Of a stretch of DNA of 64,000 nucleotides, positions 45,496 through 55,132 are shown piece by piece. Both the position numbers and the translations under genes were made by a program. Origin of the DNA: Methylobacter sp. S3L5C (GTDB lineage Bacteria; Pseudomonadota; Gammaproteobacteria; Methylococcales; Methylomonadaceae); the NCBI RefSeq assembly GCF_022788635.1, contig NZ_CP076024.1:806001-870000 (forward strand). Direction: 5' to 3'. The notes under the pieces are model-generated. The model saw nothing but the letters and a program-made list of their open reading frames with translations. It did no database searches and had not been told where the DNA came from. Positions within the stretch are counted from its first letter, which is position 1. Each line of letters opens with the position of its first letter.

Positions 45496-47190
45496 TCACA
45501 GAATAATCTTTCGGTGATGAAACGCAATCGCCGTGGGTTGATTGGTAATCGATAGTAAAGCTGCATCAGGTAATTGCTGACAGATAATGCGCAACATTAA
45601 TACTTCACCATCGGGATCAAGCGAGTCGAAGGCTTCTTGTAAAAGAATCCATTTAGGACGGTACAATAACAATCGCACCAGTCCAAGGCGCTGTTGCTGT
45701 TCACGCGTCAACACTTTGTCCCAGGCATCTGTTTGTTCAAGCTGACCTCGTAATTCCTCAAGCCCTGCGAGATTGAGCAACGCATCAATCGAAGCGAAGC
45801 TAAATCTTTCAGAAGGAGACGGATAGCAAATAGCGACATGTAAGGTTCCGTCCGGTAAATAAGGGCGTGGCGGCATAAAAAACAGGGGCTCGCCATCCGG
45901 CAATTCAATACTGCCTCGCCCCCAAGGCCAGAGACCGGCAATCGCTTTAAAAAGTCTGGCTCCTGTAAAAACATCACCAGAAATTAGTACACGTTCACCC
46001 GGTCTGATTTCGGCATTTAGACCACAGATCATGACTTTGCCATCAAGTTGTGAGATACACAAATCATGAAAGCTTAAAGTGGACTTATCGGGCCTTTCCA
46101 ACAAAATTCGTTGCGGATCAGGACGCGCTATTTCCAGCTCCAAATCCTCCAAAGCCTTGACCAATCCTAAAACACGTTCAACCGAGGCACGCCATTGCGC
46201 AATGGGAGCCATATTATTGACTGGCCAGGACAATGCAGCAGACATTTGTTGAAACGCCTGCACAGCCTGCATCAACGCACCGAGAGTAAGACTCCCGAGA
46301 ATATAGCGTGGCGCAGCGATCAGGATAGGGAACGCCATGGACAACACACCATAGCCTGAGTTGAAGAGTAAAATATTCACCCAGGCTTGGGTTTGATGTT
46401 CATACAAAGCAGTAATATTTTGAAAAAGATTAAGAAATCGTCTTTTTTCGTTAGTCTCGCCATGAATCAGGGCAATTGCCTGCGAATTTTCACGCGCTCT
46501 GACCAACCCAAAGCGAAAATTGGCTTCAGCAGTTTGCATCGCATTGGTGGTCAATGTTAAAGGCCGACTTGCCCACCAACCCAAAACGGAAGCGAGGGCT
46601 GAATAAATTATCGCTACCCAGACCAAATAGCCATGAACAGGAAATTCAAACGCTCCCAAATCCAGAATAAATACCCCGGAAAGCTCCCAGAGAATACTGG
46701 TAAAACTAATGAGTAACAGCAAGCTATAAAATAGCGAATGACAAAGAGTAATGGCTTCATCAGTTGCAATACGGATATCTTCAGCTATCCGGCCATCAGG
46801 GTTGTCATGATCGACTGTTTGTATATGAGAAATCAGGTAATGACGACCGTTGTTCATCCACTGACCGATTACACGCTCTGTCAGCCAGGATCTCCAGCCG
46901 ATTTGCAAATGCCGCTTTACTTTCATATGCATGGCAGTGACAGCCATACTGGTTGCAAAAATCAAAACCAGATAGCTAACCTGTACCAATAGCCCGGACA
47001 TGGAGTGCTGTTCAAGGGCATTAAACAGTGCTGCACTCCATTCCGTAATAATGACTGCAAGAGCCATCTGCAAGACAGTAAGAACGATTAAAGCCAACGT
47101 CTGATTGCGGATAACAGCCTTATTCTCAGAATTCCAAAAGGGGCCAGCTAACCGTAAAAATTGAATAAAAAATCCATTTTGACCTTGCAT
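45496..47190 (-). CDS. SbmA/YddA-type ABC protein with degenerate nucleotide-binding domain
   Basis: A 564-residue fused membrane/NBD protein. Residues about 1-330 form the six-helix SbmA_BacA-like domain; 370-564 the NBD. The NBD motifs are lost compared with E. coli YddA: Walker A G405-x4-G410-A-R412 has Ala for Lys and Arg for Ser/Thr (45955-45978); the Q-loop Gln is Pro441; the signature reads LTREQQQR; the Walker B Asp is Gln518 (ILLQEAF, Glu kept); the H-loop His is Asn550. Such a domain would not be expected to bind and hydrolyse ATP normally. It might be a regulatory or receptor-like protein, or a pseudo-transporter. It lies upstream of GH5 on the same strand. Confidence 0.85.
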   Translation of the reverse strand: MQGQNGFFIQFLRLAGPFWNSENKAVIRNQTLALIVLTVLQMALAVIITEWSAALFNALEQHSMSGLLVQVSYLVLIFATSMAVTAMHMKVKRHLQIGWRSWLTERVIGQWMNNGRHYLISHIQTVDHDNPDGRIAEDIRIATDEAITLCHSLFYSLLLLISFTSILWELSGVFILDLGAFEFPVHGYLVWVAIIYSALASVLGWWASRPLTLTTNAMQTAEANFRFGLVRARENSQAIALIHGETNEKRRFLNLFQNITALYEHQTQAWVNILLFNSGYGVLSMAFPILIAAPRYILGSLTLGALMQAVQAFQQMSAALSWPVNNMAPIAQWRASVERVLGLVKALEDLELEIARPDPQRILLERPDKSTLSFHDLCISQLDGKVMICGLNAEIRPGERVLISGDVFTGARLFKAIAGLWPWGRGSIELPDGEPLFFMPPRPYLPDGTLHVAICYPSPSERFSFASIDALLNLAGLEELRGQLEQTDAWDKVLTREQQQRLGLVRLLLYRPKWILLQEAFDSLDPDGEVLMLRIICQQLPDAALLSITNQPTAIAFHHRKIIL

Positions 47191-47545
47191 AGATTATTCT
47201 CCGCATTGAGATGAAATAAATACATTAACCACAGCATCATTTTATTAATGCTGACGTGTATCTTTTTACTTATTATTATTTTTAGAAGAGATCATTATAA
47301 AAATAACTTCCTGTTCTTTTACCTCAAGCTGGAAGCCCCATGCTTCTAACTATCGATTAAATTTTCAGCACCTTGGCGTGCCGCCATTATTTTACTGATA
47401 GTATCATTATAACAAGCTAGTCTTATAATTTTGGTCTGAAAGTTGTTAATATTAGCCGTTGATGACACTAAATATATTAATCTGGAATCATCGCCCGCTG
47501 ATTATCCGGTATATTAATTCTTGGGTATTACCTTAAAACATTTAA
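47191..47545. other. Intergenic between divergent genes
   Basis: 355 bases with AT-rich promoter-like sequence for the ABC gene (minus) and the phosphodiesterase gene (plus). No gene or RNA recognised. Confidence 0.5.
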
Positions 47546-48472
47546 ATGGTTTTAAATATGATGTCATTACGTACGCCAAATGGAATACCCACCGACATTT
47601 TAAATATAGCCCACCGGGGAGCGAGGGCATTTGCACCGGAAAATACCTTGGCCGCCTTTCAAAAGGCCAAGCTATTTGCTTGTCAGATGTTCGAAATGGA
47701 TGTTCGTTTGTCAAAGGATAGAGAATTAATCGTTCATCACGACGAACAATTAACCCGCTGTACTGATGTTAAATTAAAATTTCCAGACCGCAAGACTTTT
47801 TATGTCGAAGATTTTACTTACGATGAATTGATAACTCTGGATGCCGGTAGCTGGTATGTCGAACAATTATCTTTGCCTGCATTACAAAGACAGGAATTTT
47901 TACAATCATTAACAGATGAAGAAATAACCCGGTTTGTAACTTCGCAAGATATTCAGCTTTATGCCTCCGGCAACATAAAGATTCCAACATTAAAACAGAC
48001 GCTGGAATTTGCCAGGCATGCCGAAATAATGGTTAATGTTGAACTTAAAACGCCGCCTAATGTGACGACAGAACTGGCAGAAGCGGTTGTCAAATTGGTT
48101 GAATTGATGAAAATGGATGATCAGGTTGTGATTTCATCATTTGCCCATGATCAGTTAAAAACAGTACGTCAGCTCACAAAAACCATCGCCATTGCCATTT
48201 TAACCAGTGACAAAATTGAAAACCTGACTGACTATCTACGCTTACTGGACGCCGATGCCTATCATCCCAATTGCTATAGTGAACCCGATTCAACAGGAAG
48301 CCGAAAACTGAACGGGTACGGAATTACTTCGGTTCGAAGTACCGGTCGCTATGTCAATGGTTGGACGTGCAACAATAAAGACGATATGCGCCAGCTAATC
48401 ACTGCCGGCGTGACCGGTTTGATTTCCGACTTTCCTAATCGAGTACAAGATATTTTGTTGGAATATGAATGA
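47546..48472 (+). CDS. Glycerophosphodiester phosphodiesterase
   Basis: The 308-residue GDPD releases glycerol 3-phosphate from glycerophosphodiesters. Catalytic/metal motif IAHRGARAFAPENTLAAF (His, Arg, Glu, Asn), EMDVRLSKDRELIVHHDE and MVNVELKTPP. Starts could be the ATG at 47546 or nearer ATGs at 47558 or 47561, none with a clear ribosome site. No signal peptide is evident. It could scavenge phosphate with the neighbouring alkaline phosphatase. Confidence 0.9.
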   Translation: MVLNMMSLRTPNGIPTDILNIAHRGARAFAPENTLAAFQKAKLFACQMFEMDVRLSKDRELIVHHDEQLTRCTDVKLKFPDRKTFYVEDFTYDELITLDAGSWYVEQLSLPALQRQEFLQSLTDEEITRFVTSQDIQLYASGNIKIPTLKQTLEFARHAEIMVNVELKTPPNVTTELAEAVVKLVELMKMDDQVVISSFAHDQLKTVRQLTKTIAIAILTSDKIENLTDYLRLLDADAYHPNCYSEPDSTGSRKLNGYGITSVRSTGRYVNGWTCNNKDDMRQLITAGVTGLISDFPNRVQDILLEYE

Positions 48473-48485
48473 CCTGTTTACCAAT

Positions 48486-48524
48486 AAAAAAAGCGGCGGC
48501 AAGATTACCTTACCACCGCTTTTT
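48486..48524. terminator. Bidirectional terminator between GDPD and CTERM protein genes
   Basis: AAAAAGCGG (48488-48496) pairs with CCGCTTTTT (48516-48524), with G/C extension (GcGG and CCaCC). T-runs lie on both sides, so it serves the converging genes. Confidence 0.85.
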
Positions 48525-48553
48525 CAGATTGCCGGTATTAAGCTCGTAACGAT

Positions 48554-49222
48554 TTAAACTTTTGTATTGCGACGTGAAAAACCCAAAAATCCCATCAGCG
48601 CAGAACCGAACAACCATACCGCACCCGGGACAGGCACCGCGGCTACGTTAATGGAAACATTATCATAAACAGCACCACCGACCAATAGCACATCCACCAC
48701 TCCCTGAAGCGGGGCAGACAAAGTCGCTGAAAAAATACCGGCAGACAGGGTATAGGCCACTGATCCTATGGCATTACCGTTAATATCCAAAAAATCAAGT
48801 GTCGGATTGTAGTATCCGCCGAATGATGAGCCGTCATAACTACTGGCATTTAGGGAAAAACTCGCAAGATTGAAAATGCCACCGAGATGCATCATAACGG
48901 GTTGATCACGCGCATCCAGACCATTGGATTGTGCATAGGCACCATCCAAACTGGCTCCGTTAGCAACAACGACCGCTGATGCAGTGGTATCAATCTGCCA
49001 ATGCTCTGAGCCAGCAATATCAATACCATCAACATCCTTACTTGGTAAGAAAGACACATTGTTAAAAGTAATACCCAAATCAATCGCTGTAGAATCAGAA
49101 TTGGCATTTGTGCCGGCAACCAGACTATCAAAGTTCATGGTAGCAGCCAGTACAGGTTGGGTCAGCATCAAACCCAATGCCAGACCAATCAAAGCTTTTT
49201 TATTCTTAACGTGATAAAACAT
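48554..49222 (-). CDS. VPxPx-CTERM sorting-domain surface protein
   Basis: A 222-residue exported protein: signal peptide about 1-26 (IGLALGLMLTQPVLA), a beta-rich body, and a C-terminal sorting tail VPVPGAVWLFGSALMGFLGF followed by SRRN. This short motif, TM and arginine cluster is the VPLPA/PEP-CTERM type recognised by exosortase. The exosortase is not in the window. It would be an extracellular or surface-attached protein, perhaps EPS-associated. It lies 59 bases downstream of the alkaline phosphatase gene. Confidence 0.82.
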   Translation of the reverse strand: MFYHVKNKKALIGLALGLMLTQPVLAATMNFDSLVAGTNANSDSTAIDLGITFNNVSFLPSKDVDGIDIAGSEHWQIDTTASAVVVANGASLDGAYAQSNGLDARDQPVMMHLGGIFNLASFSLNASSYDGSSFGGYYNPTLDFLDINGNAIGSVAYTLSAGIFSATLSAPLQGVVDVLLVGGAVYDNVSINVAAVPVPGAVWLFGSALMGFLGFSRRNTKV

Positions 49223-49280
49223 TTTATATAATCTCCAAAAAGAGGACAGATAATCTGCCCTCGATTGCTAAAGTAGTAAC

Positions 49281-51386
49281 TTATTTAGTTGTACCACCAA
49301 CCACTGCTTTCATAACAGCAAAGAAAACGTCAGTGTTGTCGATAGTACCGCCCAGTTCGCCGGCACCACGACCATAAGCTGTCAGCGGAATGTCGCCACC
49401 CGTGTGAACTGCTTGTGCGCCAGGAACCTGACCTGTTACAAAGTAACCATCATTTTGCTGGAAAGGACGACTGGCAGCAGTATCAGAAACGTTGTTACGC
49501 GGATACGCATTAAGCGGCGCAACATTATTTCCTGGTTGTTGTGAATCGTTGCTTGGATACGAACGAGTGCGGAAGTTTTCATAATGATCAGCACCTGCGC
49601 CATAACCTATTAGCAACTTGTTGTCTGGATCCCAAACACTTGGGTAACCATCGGCAGCAATAGTGTATTTAGGGAAACCGGCTGCGGCGTAAGTACCAAC
49701 AACATTGTTACGAAGTTTAGGCTGACCGTTAGTATCAATCGTATTACCACTGGCTAAAATCTCGGCTTGCAAAGCAGCATCGGATTTGGTCGAAGCACCA
49801 ATGATAGCTGCGCCTGAACATTCGTGATCGGCAGTAACATAAACCAAAGTATCAGGATGTGCATGACCAGCAAAATCTCCGGTACCATCAACATAGTCTC
49901 TCGCTTTTTGTACTGCTTTATCGAACTCAATGGTATCGACCATAAAACGGGTACTATCCATTTCATGAGATTGCTTATCGATTGACGCGCCTTCTACCAT
50001 TAATACGAAACCGTTGGGGCTGTTGGCATCCAATACTTGCAAAGCTTTGGTTGCCATTTCATCCAACATCGGTTGATCAGGAAAGCCATAATCCTCAACG
50101 ATGGTAGTCGTTGCAGAAGCCGTTGGGAAAACACCGCGACGTCCGTCCATCTTGTCTTTGGCAATATTCATATTGGACAATGAAAACAAGCCCAACAATT
50201 TAGCAGGCGTACCTACATTAGCCAGTGCCGTGTGATCAGCCGCGTAAGTCCAACCTGCAGTTTGGAAGTTGGCAAGCAGATCACGACCGGTGTCGATAGC
50301 ACCCACGGCGGCATTCCAGCCAGCTTGAATATCTGCCGGTAATGTGTAATCAGAACTGGTGGCACGAGCAGAACCTGTGAATGACGTTCCACCGAAACCA
50401 TTGCCGAAAGCAGTACCGCTTGGGAGAAACCATTTACGGCCTCCGCCCATCAGCACGGTTAAACCTGTATTAGCTGAATCATCCAAAAATTGGTCAACAA
50501 TACCGGTACCATTACCACGGTTAGAGGTATGAATTGCATTGGCTGCAGGCGTTGCATCAAATACGTCAGCAGTCGTCACGATACCCAGTTTCTTGCCTTG
50601 AGTACGAGCCAGAAATTCAGACATGTACTCCATACGAGGACCATCAAATGCAGCAGTCGTATCATCCGGCCATACACCTTCTTGACCCGAGTTGGCTTTG
50701 TTGCCATTGACATAGTTAGCCATGCCGGGCGCAGAGTCAGTAACTTGAGTATCCAACGAGGCGGTCATAATCATGGCAGTATTAGTGAAACTGTCCATAG
50801 CCAATTTTTTGTTGGCTTTGCCTTGTGCATAACCATTTTGGACAATACGTGCAGCAGTACGATGGCTTGCACCCATTCCGTCGCCCAACATAATAATGAC
50901 ATTTTTGACTTTACGGCCGGCTTGAGTAATTCCGACCACTTCAAAACTACCCGTAGCGGTAACGGTCGTGTTATCACTTTGAGTGGCAACTGCAGTTAAC
51001 GTCCGGATACCTGAAACCTGGTTTGAATAGCCACGTACCGAAGCAACGACCGCGTTAGCTATCGTACCAGTAATAGCCGTCGCAGGAACCAGAGAGGTTT
51101 TAACGCCGGCAGCAGGCGCTGTATTGGCGACACCAACCGAAGCACTGTCAACAAAAAATTCAACTTTAGTGATGGTCTTTCCACTGTCTGGGCGCACAGT
51201 TGCCTGTAGATCGAAGCGTTGCCCTTGAATAAAACGGGAAATCATCGGGGTTGAAGTAGCGCCATTAGTTGCAAACAACTGGCTGGGTGGCGTCAAACGA
51301 CTGATAGTAAGAGCATTGGCGCAACCCACACCAGTAGCAAGAATGCCGGCAATAGCGAAGCCCAGCAGATGGTTACGGTTTTTCAT
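49281..51386 (-). CDS. phoA: Exported alkaline phosphatase with N-terminal Ig-like domain
   Basis: A 701-residue enzyme releasing phosphate from monoesters. I placed the start at ATG 51386 because AGGAG lies 5 bases upstream and a signal peptide follows (GFAIAGILATGVGCANA). A longer frame to 51473 adds a non-signal leader. An Ig-like domain (about 45-165) precedes the catalytic domain, which has VIIMLGDGMGASH, the serine nucleophile TDSAPGM, MVEGASIDKQSHEMD, VTADHECSG and HTGGDIPLTAYGRG. It is larger than E. coli PhoA (471). The symbol is family-level. Confidence 0.9.
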   Translation of the reverse strand: MKNRNHLLGFAIAGILATGVGCANALTISRLTPPSQLFATNGATSTPMISRFIQGQRFDLQATVRPDSGKTITKVEFFVDSASVGVANTAPAAGVKTSLVPATAITGTIANAVVASVRGYSNQVSGIRTLTAVATQSDNTTVTATGSFEVVGITQAGRKVKNVIIMLGDGMGASHRTAARIVQNGYAQGKANKKLAMDSFTNTAMIMTASLDTQVTDSAPGMANYVNGNKANSGQEGVWPDDTTAAFDGPRMEYMSEFLARTQGKKLGIVTTADVFDATPAANAIHTSNRGNGTGIVDQFLDDSANTGLTVLMGGGRKWFLPSGTAFGNGFGGTSFTGSARATSSDYTLPADIQAGWNAAVGAIDTGRDLLANFQTAGWTYAADHTALANVGTPAKLLGLFSLSNMNIAKDKMDGRRGVFPTASATTTIVEDYGFPDQPMLDEMATKALQVLDANSPNGFVLMVEGASIDKQSHEMDSTRFMVDTIEFDKAVQKARDYVDGTGDFAGHAHPDTLVYVTADHECSGAAIIGASTKSDAALQAEILASGNTIDTNGQPKLRNNVVGTYAAAGFPKYTIAADGYPSVWDPDNKLLIGYGAGADHYENFRTRSYPSNDSQQPGNNVAPLNAYPRNNVSDTAASRPFQQNDGYFVTGQVPGAQAVHTGGDIPLTAYGRGAGELGGTIDNTDVFFAVMKAVVGGTTK

Positions 51387-51466
51387 AAAAACTCCTGATT
51401 TTGTGATTAAAGTTTCATAAGTCGAAAAAGCAAAAACTCCCTGGATGGAACATATCTTCTGAACTA

Positions 51467-51485
51467 TTAGCACTAACAGTGCTAA
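51467..51485. promoter_or_regulatory. Perfect inverted repeat upstream of the alkaline phosphatase start
   Basis: TTAGCACTAACAGTGCTAA has 8-base perfect arms and a 3-base spacer. It lies about 80 bases upstream of the phosphatase start and 22 bases past the stop of the upstream lipoprotein gene. No T-run follows, so an operator is more likely than a terminator. It does not match a PhoB box. Confidence 0.45.
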
Positions 51486-51507
51486 CTACAGATTCATGTA
51501 AGTAGTA

Positions 51508-52011
51508 TTATTCAACAAAAATTTGAGCAGGAACCTGATCCAAAAGTAGCCTAACGTAAGAAATACGCCCATTACTCTCTTCCTTCGCTCCAAGCTGCAA
51601 GGTTCCTACCAGATCCCACATGCCGGGACGATAAGCTAGAATTTTTGCCGTATCTTCGGCAGGCATATGGACAAATACTGTCGCTCCCGGCAGGTCATCG
51701 GACGGACCATCTTCTTTTTCAGGGATGTTTACAGGTACCAAGGTCACCATAAAAATCCCGGCAACCGGATCTTCGGCCTTGACCATGAAACCCTTAATAT
51801 GAACTCGCTTATCTTTTAAGCTTAGTAACTTGGATGTCGGCTCCAGTCCGTTCGGTCCAATGGGTAATTTATAAAATTCACGAAAACTCAACTCGGTTGC
51901 AGTTGATTTAACTGTACTAATCTGATCACCATTTTTGGTTGCTTGTTGAGTACAGCCCAAAAGTAATAGAGAGGTGACCAATACAAAAAAACTTGATTTT
52001 TTTATTAACAT
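51508..52011 (-). CDS. Predicted lipoprotein, unknown function
   Basis: A 167-residue lipoprotein (SLLLLGC lipobox, Cys about residue 20). It has KRVHIKGFMVKAEDPVAGIF and GATVFVHMPAEDTAKILAYRPG, suggesting a small beta-barrel/OB-type fold, but no family is certain. It lies directly upstream of the alkaline phosphatase on the same strand. Confidence 0.72.
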   Translation of the reverse strand: MLIKKSSFFVLVTSLLLLGCTQQATKNGDQISTVKSTATELSFREFYKLPIGPNGLEPTSKLLSLKDKRVHIKGFMVKAEDPVAGIFMVTLVPVNIPEKEDGPSDDLPGATVFVHMPAEDTAKILAYRPGMWDLVGTLQLGAKEESNGRISYVRLLLDQVPAQIFVE

Positions 52012-52379
52012 TTACAAAAACTCTTTTATTGCCAGATTACTGTTCACCAGCTACGAATCATCGAAGCGGTTTAAACGGATTGGATTTTTTACAAATTACA
52101 TAGGCTAATTTAGCCAATACACAATAGCTTCGTTACAAGAAATTTATGCGACGGCAGTATTAACGTTTTATGAAATGTAATACATTTTCTCAAAAATCTT
52201 TTTTCTGCTTCAATTTTTTTATATCGTTTAAATTATTTTTTGCCCTGTGCATTGCTTATGCGACGGAGTATTTTCGAGATTTGAAATGGCGAAAATACAA
52301 GGAAACAACTACCCTATAACTTTATTTTCTAAATTCAAAAAAGCCGATATATTGGTTAATCAACTCAAAAATTTTATTT
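52012..52379. other. Intergenic between divergent genes
   Basis: 368 bases, AT-rich, upstream of the lipoprotein (minus) and the SDR (plus). I recognise no gene. Confidence 0.5.
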
Positions 52380-53096
52380 ATGCAAATATTAAAAGATAAG
52401 AACGTCCTTATAGTCGGAGCTACTGGTAGCATTGGTAGTAAAACAGCTGCTTTGCTGGCAGGCAGCGGTGCTCATCTCTTTTTAGCAGGCAGAAATAAAG
52501 AGCAATTAGAAACCGTTGCTGCCGCTTGCAAAGTATCCGCTGAACGATATTTTGTTTTAAATAGCTCCCAACCTGACTCGGTAAGCGAGCTGAAAGAAAA
52601 ATATTTCCAGCAATTTGCCACCATTGATATTTTGATTAATGCCGCCGGCATTGGCATCATTAAATCAATGGACACGTTGGATGAAACTGATTTTCTAAAT
52701 ACATTACAGGCTAATTTGGTCGTTCCTTTCTTGCTGATGAAATCATTTTTACCCGCCATGAAAGCAACCAAGACAGGACTGATTATCAATATTCCAGGCG
52801 TGTTGGGTAAAGTACCCATGGCTGGTGCAGCCGCTTATTGCGCCAGCAAATACGGACTGGTAGGCATGATGCAAAGCATCCGGGAAGAAGTAAAACGTAC
52901 CGATATTCGTATCACCAATTTATTTCTGGGCGGTGTGGACTCTGCTTTTTGGGATAATATTGACCTGAAAGTACAGCGGGAAAAAATGATTCAAGCTGAG
53001 GAAGCGGCCAAAGCCATCTGGTTTTTATGCCAGCAACCCGATAGTGGTGTAGTCAGTGAGATGGTGCTACAGCCGTTTAATCACCAAGTTATTTGA
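52380..53096 (+). CDS. Short-chain dehydrogenase/reductase
   Basis: A 238-residue NAD(P)-dependent oxidoreductase. The Rossmann motif is IVGATGSIGSKTAALLAGSG (TGxxxGxG-like), NAAGIG is present, and the catalytic Tyr/Lys are in AAYCASKYGLVG. ATG 52380 is the only reasonable start. No partner genes nearby, so substrate is unknown. Confidence 0.9.
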   Translation: MQILKDKNVLIVGATGSIGSKTAALLAGSGAHLFLAGRNKEQLETVAAACKVSAERYFVLNSSQPDSVSELKEKYFQQFATIDILINAAGIGIIKSMDTLDETDFLNTLQANLVVPFLLMKSFLPAMKATKTGLIINIPGVLGKVPMAGAAAYCASKYGLVGMMQSIREEVKRTDIRITNLFLGGVDSAFWDNIDLKVQREKMIQAEEAAKAIWFLCQQPDSGVVSEMVLQPFNHQVI

Positions 53097-53524
53097 AAAA
53101 TTACTGCCATCTAAAAAAATTGATCACTACCGTACTTCACCTTTGCCCCCCAACTTGTTCACTATAACGAGGTTCTGACTAACAATAGATCAGATCCTCG
53201 TGACCACCCTATCATGTCAATTTTACTTTTAAAAACAAGCTGATTTCGTTAACGAATTCAAACTTTTCTTCGCTATTTCATTATCCGCAGATGCTTCTGC
53301 ACAGCGTATCAAATTACGAAAAAATCATTTTTTAATCTGTTAAGTTTGATGACACATCAATCCTCATTTTTTTTATAACTGAGTAGTTACAGCAGGATTT
53401 ACCTCATTCATTTCTGTTTTACCGGTAAAGGCCAAGTAACCATGCTGTTAATTCGTTATAATTAAAATATTTTCTGTCGCGGACACCCATAGAACGCGAC
53501 TATCACCTTAATAGAGATGAAAAC
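53097..53524. other. Intergenic with a hairpin after the SDR gene
   Basis: 428 bases without a gene. A hairpin at 53167-53201 (ACGAGGttCTGA / TCAGatCCTCGT) may mark the end of the SDR transcript, but no T-run follows. The rest is AT-rich and probably holds the promoter of the thioredoxin-like gene. Confidence 0.5.
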
Positions 53525-54019
53525 ATGTCACTAAAAAAAAAATTCCTGAGTGTATTGGTTATTTTATTAGCGGTATTAAGTAACCCGATACAAGCCGGGC
53601 AAGCCGATTTAAAACCTTTTTCAACCGGAAGCTATCAGGAGATACTGGCGAACAATGCCAACCAGCCTTTTATGATGGTAGTCTGGTCCATAACCTGCTC
53701 ATCCTGCCTTAAAGATATGCCCTTATTAAGCCTTATCCATAAAAAAAGACCTGAACTAAAAATAATCATGCTGGCAGCCGATGATATTTCCGAAGTTGAG
53801 CAAATTCAGTCGATCCTGAAAAAAAACCAGTTAGCCGATATTGATAATTGGGTTTATGCCGATGAAAACACACAAAAATTACAATTTGAAATCGATCCAA
53901 AATGGTATGGCGAATTGCCCAGAACTTATTTTTTCGATAAGACACATCAGCGCGAAAGTATTAGTGGCGTGTTATCAGAAGAAGACTATAACAACCGCTT
54001 AATAAAAATTTTAAAATAG
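53525..54019 (+). CDS. Exported thioredoxin-like protein (TlpA type)
   Basis: A 164-residue periplasmic thiol protein. Signal peptide about 1-24 (LSVLVILLAVLSNPIQAG), then WSITCSSCLKDMPLLSLI with a CSSC redox motif at about residues 58-61, and a cis-Pro-like LPRTYFFDKT near 137. It probably reduces or transfers electrons to periplasmic disulfides. Neighbours give no obvious partner. Confidence 0.85.
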   Translation: MSLKKKFLSVLVILLAVLSNPIQAGQADLKPFSTGSYQEILANNANQPFMMVVWSITCSSCLKDMPLLSLIHKKRPELKIIMLAADDISEVEQIQSILKKNQLADIDNWVYADENTQKLQFEIDPKWYGELPRTYFFDKTHQRESISGVLSEEDYNNRLIKILK

Positions 54020-54214
54020 CAGTCAGATGCAAAGCCTTCGGAAATGATTACTTTACAGAATGGTTATTGCAACATACTCTGCAAAGTACCTGATTATGCT
54101 AATTATGGGGCGTATTCATAGTCCTACTCTGAAATTAAGAGCTACATTTTTCAGCCACAGATAAAAACTTGCGTTAAAATGGCCGCTATTATAAAACTAA
54201 TGGTGCTTATTTTT

Positions 54215-54997
54215 ATGTTCAAAACAAAATTTTCTGTTCTGATAGCTGCCTGTCTATTAAGTGCCTGCATCACCAGTCCTACCGGCAGAAGCCAATTTAT
54301 TGTCATGCCTGACACGCAAATTAACCAAATGGGCTTGCAGGCTTTCGACACCTTAAAAAAAGAAAAACCAGCCAGCACCAACAGTCAATATAATCAGCTT
54401 GCCAGCTGTATTTCACAAGCCATCACCAGCCAATTAGGCGGCCAGTGGGAAGTCATTGTTTTTGAAGATACATCACCCAATGCTTTTGCCTTGCCCGGCA
54501 ATAAAATTGGCATACACTCCGGAATGATCACACTGGTTGATACTCAGGATCAACTGGCGGCGGTCATTGGTCATGAAGTCGGACATGTACTCGCCAAACA
54601 CAGCAATGAAAGGGCATCGCAAGAAATGGCTGTCAGTCAGGGCATGGCCATGATTCAGGCAATGGGCTCTCCGCAATCCGCTTTAGGTCAGACGGCCTTT
54701 GGCCTGCTGGGTGTCGGTGCAGAATATGGCATACTGATGCCTTATAGCCGAATACAGGAAAGTGAAGCGGATATAATCGGTGTCGATTTAATGGCAAAAG
54801 CAGGCTTTGATCCAAAACAAAGCATCGCCCTATGGCAAAAAATGGAACAGGCATCACAAGGCCAACAACCAGTAGAATTTTTGTCAACGCATCCGGCACA
54901 CGCCTCGCGTATTCAAAATTTGGAGCAACACATGCCACAGGCCTTAATTTTGTATCAACAAGCGCAAGCCGCAGGTAAAAAACCTGGATGTAAATAA
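54215..54997 (+). CDS. M48-family zinc metalloprotease lipoprotein
   Basis: The 260-residue protein begins at ATG 54215, giving a signal peptide and lipobox IAACLLSAC; an upstream ATG at 54179 adds a non-signal leader. The zinc motif is HEVGHVLAKH (HExxH), followed by the third ligand in QESEADIIGVDLMAKAGFD. The family includes LoiP/YcaL-type envelope quality-control proteases. No chaperone or partner gene is nearby. Confidence 0.9.
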   Translation: MFKTKFSVLIAACLLSACITSPTGRSQFIVMPDTQINQMGLQAFDTLKKEKPASTNSQYNQLASCISQAITSQLGGQWEVIVFEDTSPNAFALPGNKIGIHSGMITLVDTQDQLAAVIGHEVGHVLAKHSNERASQEMAVSQGMAMIQAMGSPQSALGQTAFGLLGVGAEYGILMPYSRIQESEADIIGVDLMAKAGFDPKQSIALWQKMEQASQGQQPVEFLSTHPAHASRIQNLEQHMPQALILYQQAQAAGKKPGCK

Positions 54998-55132
54998 ACA
55001 ATAATCCAGTGGCAGTAGAGATCTATAGTCCCTTATCATTCAGAAAAAAAGACTATGATAAAAAATTTCACAAGAAATTTACTGCCTTTATTTTCCTGTT
55101 TTCTCAACCAGGAAAAGAAATTTTTTTAAACT

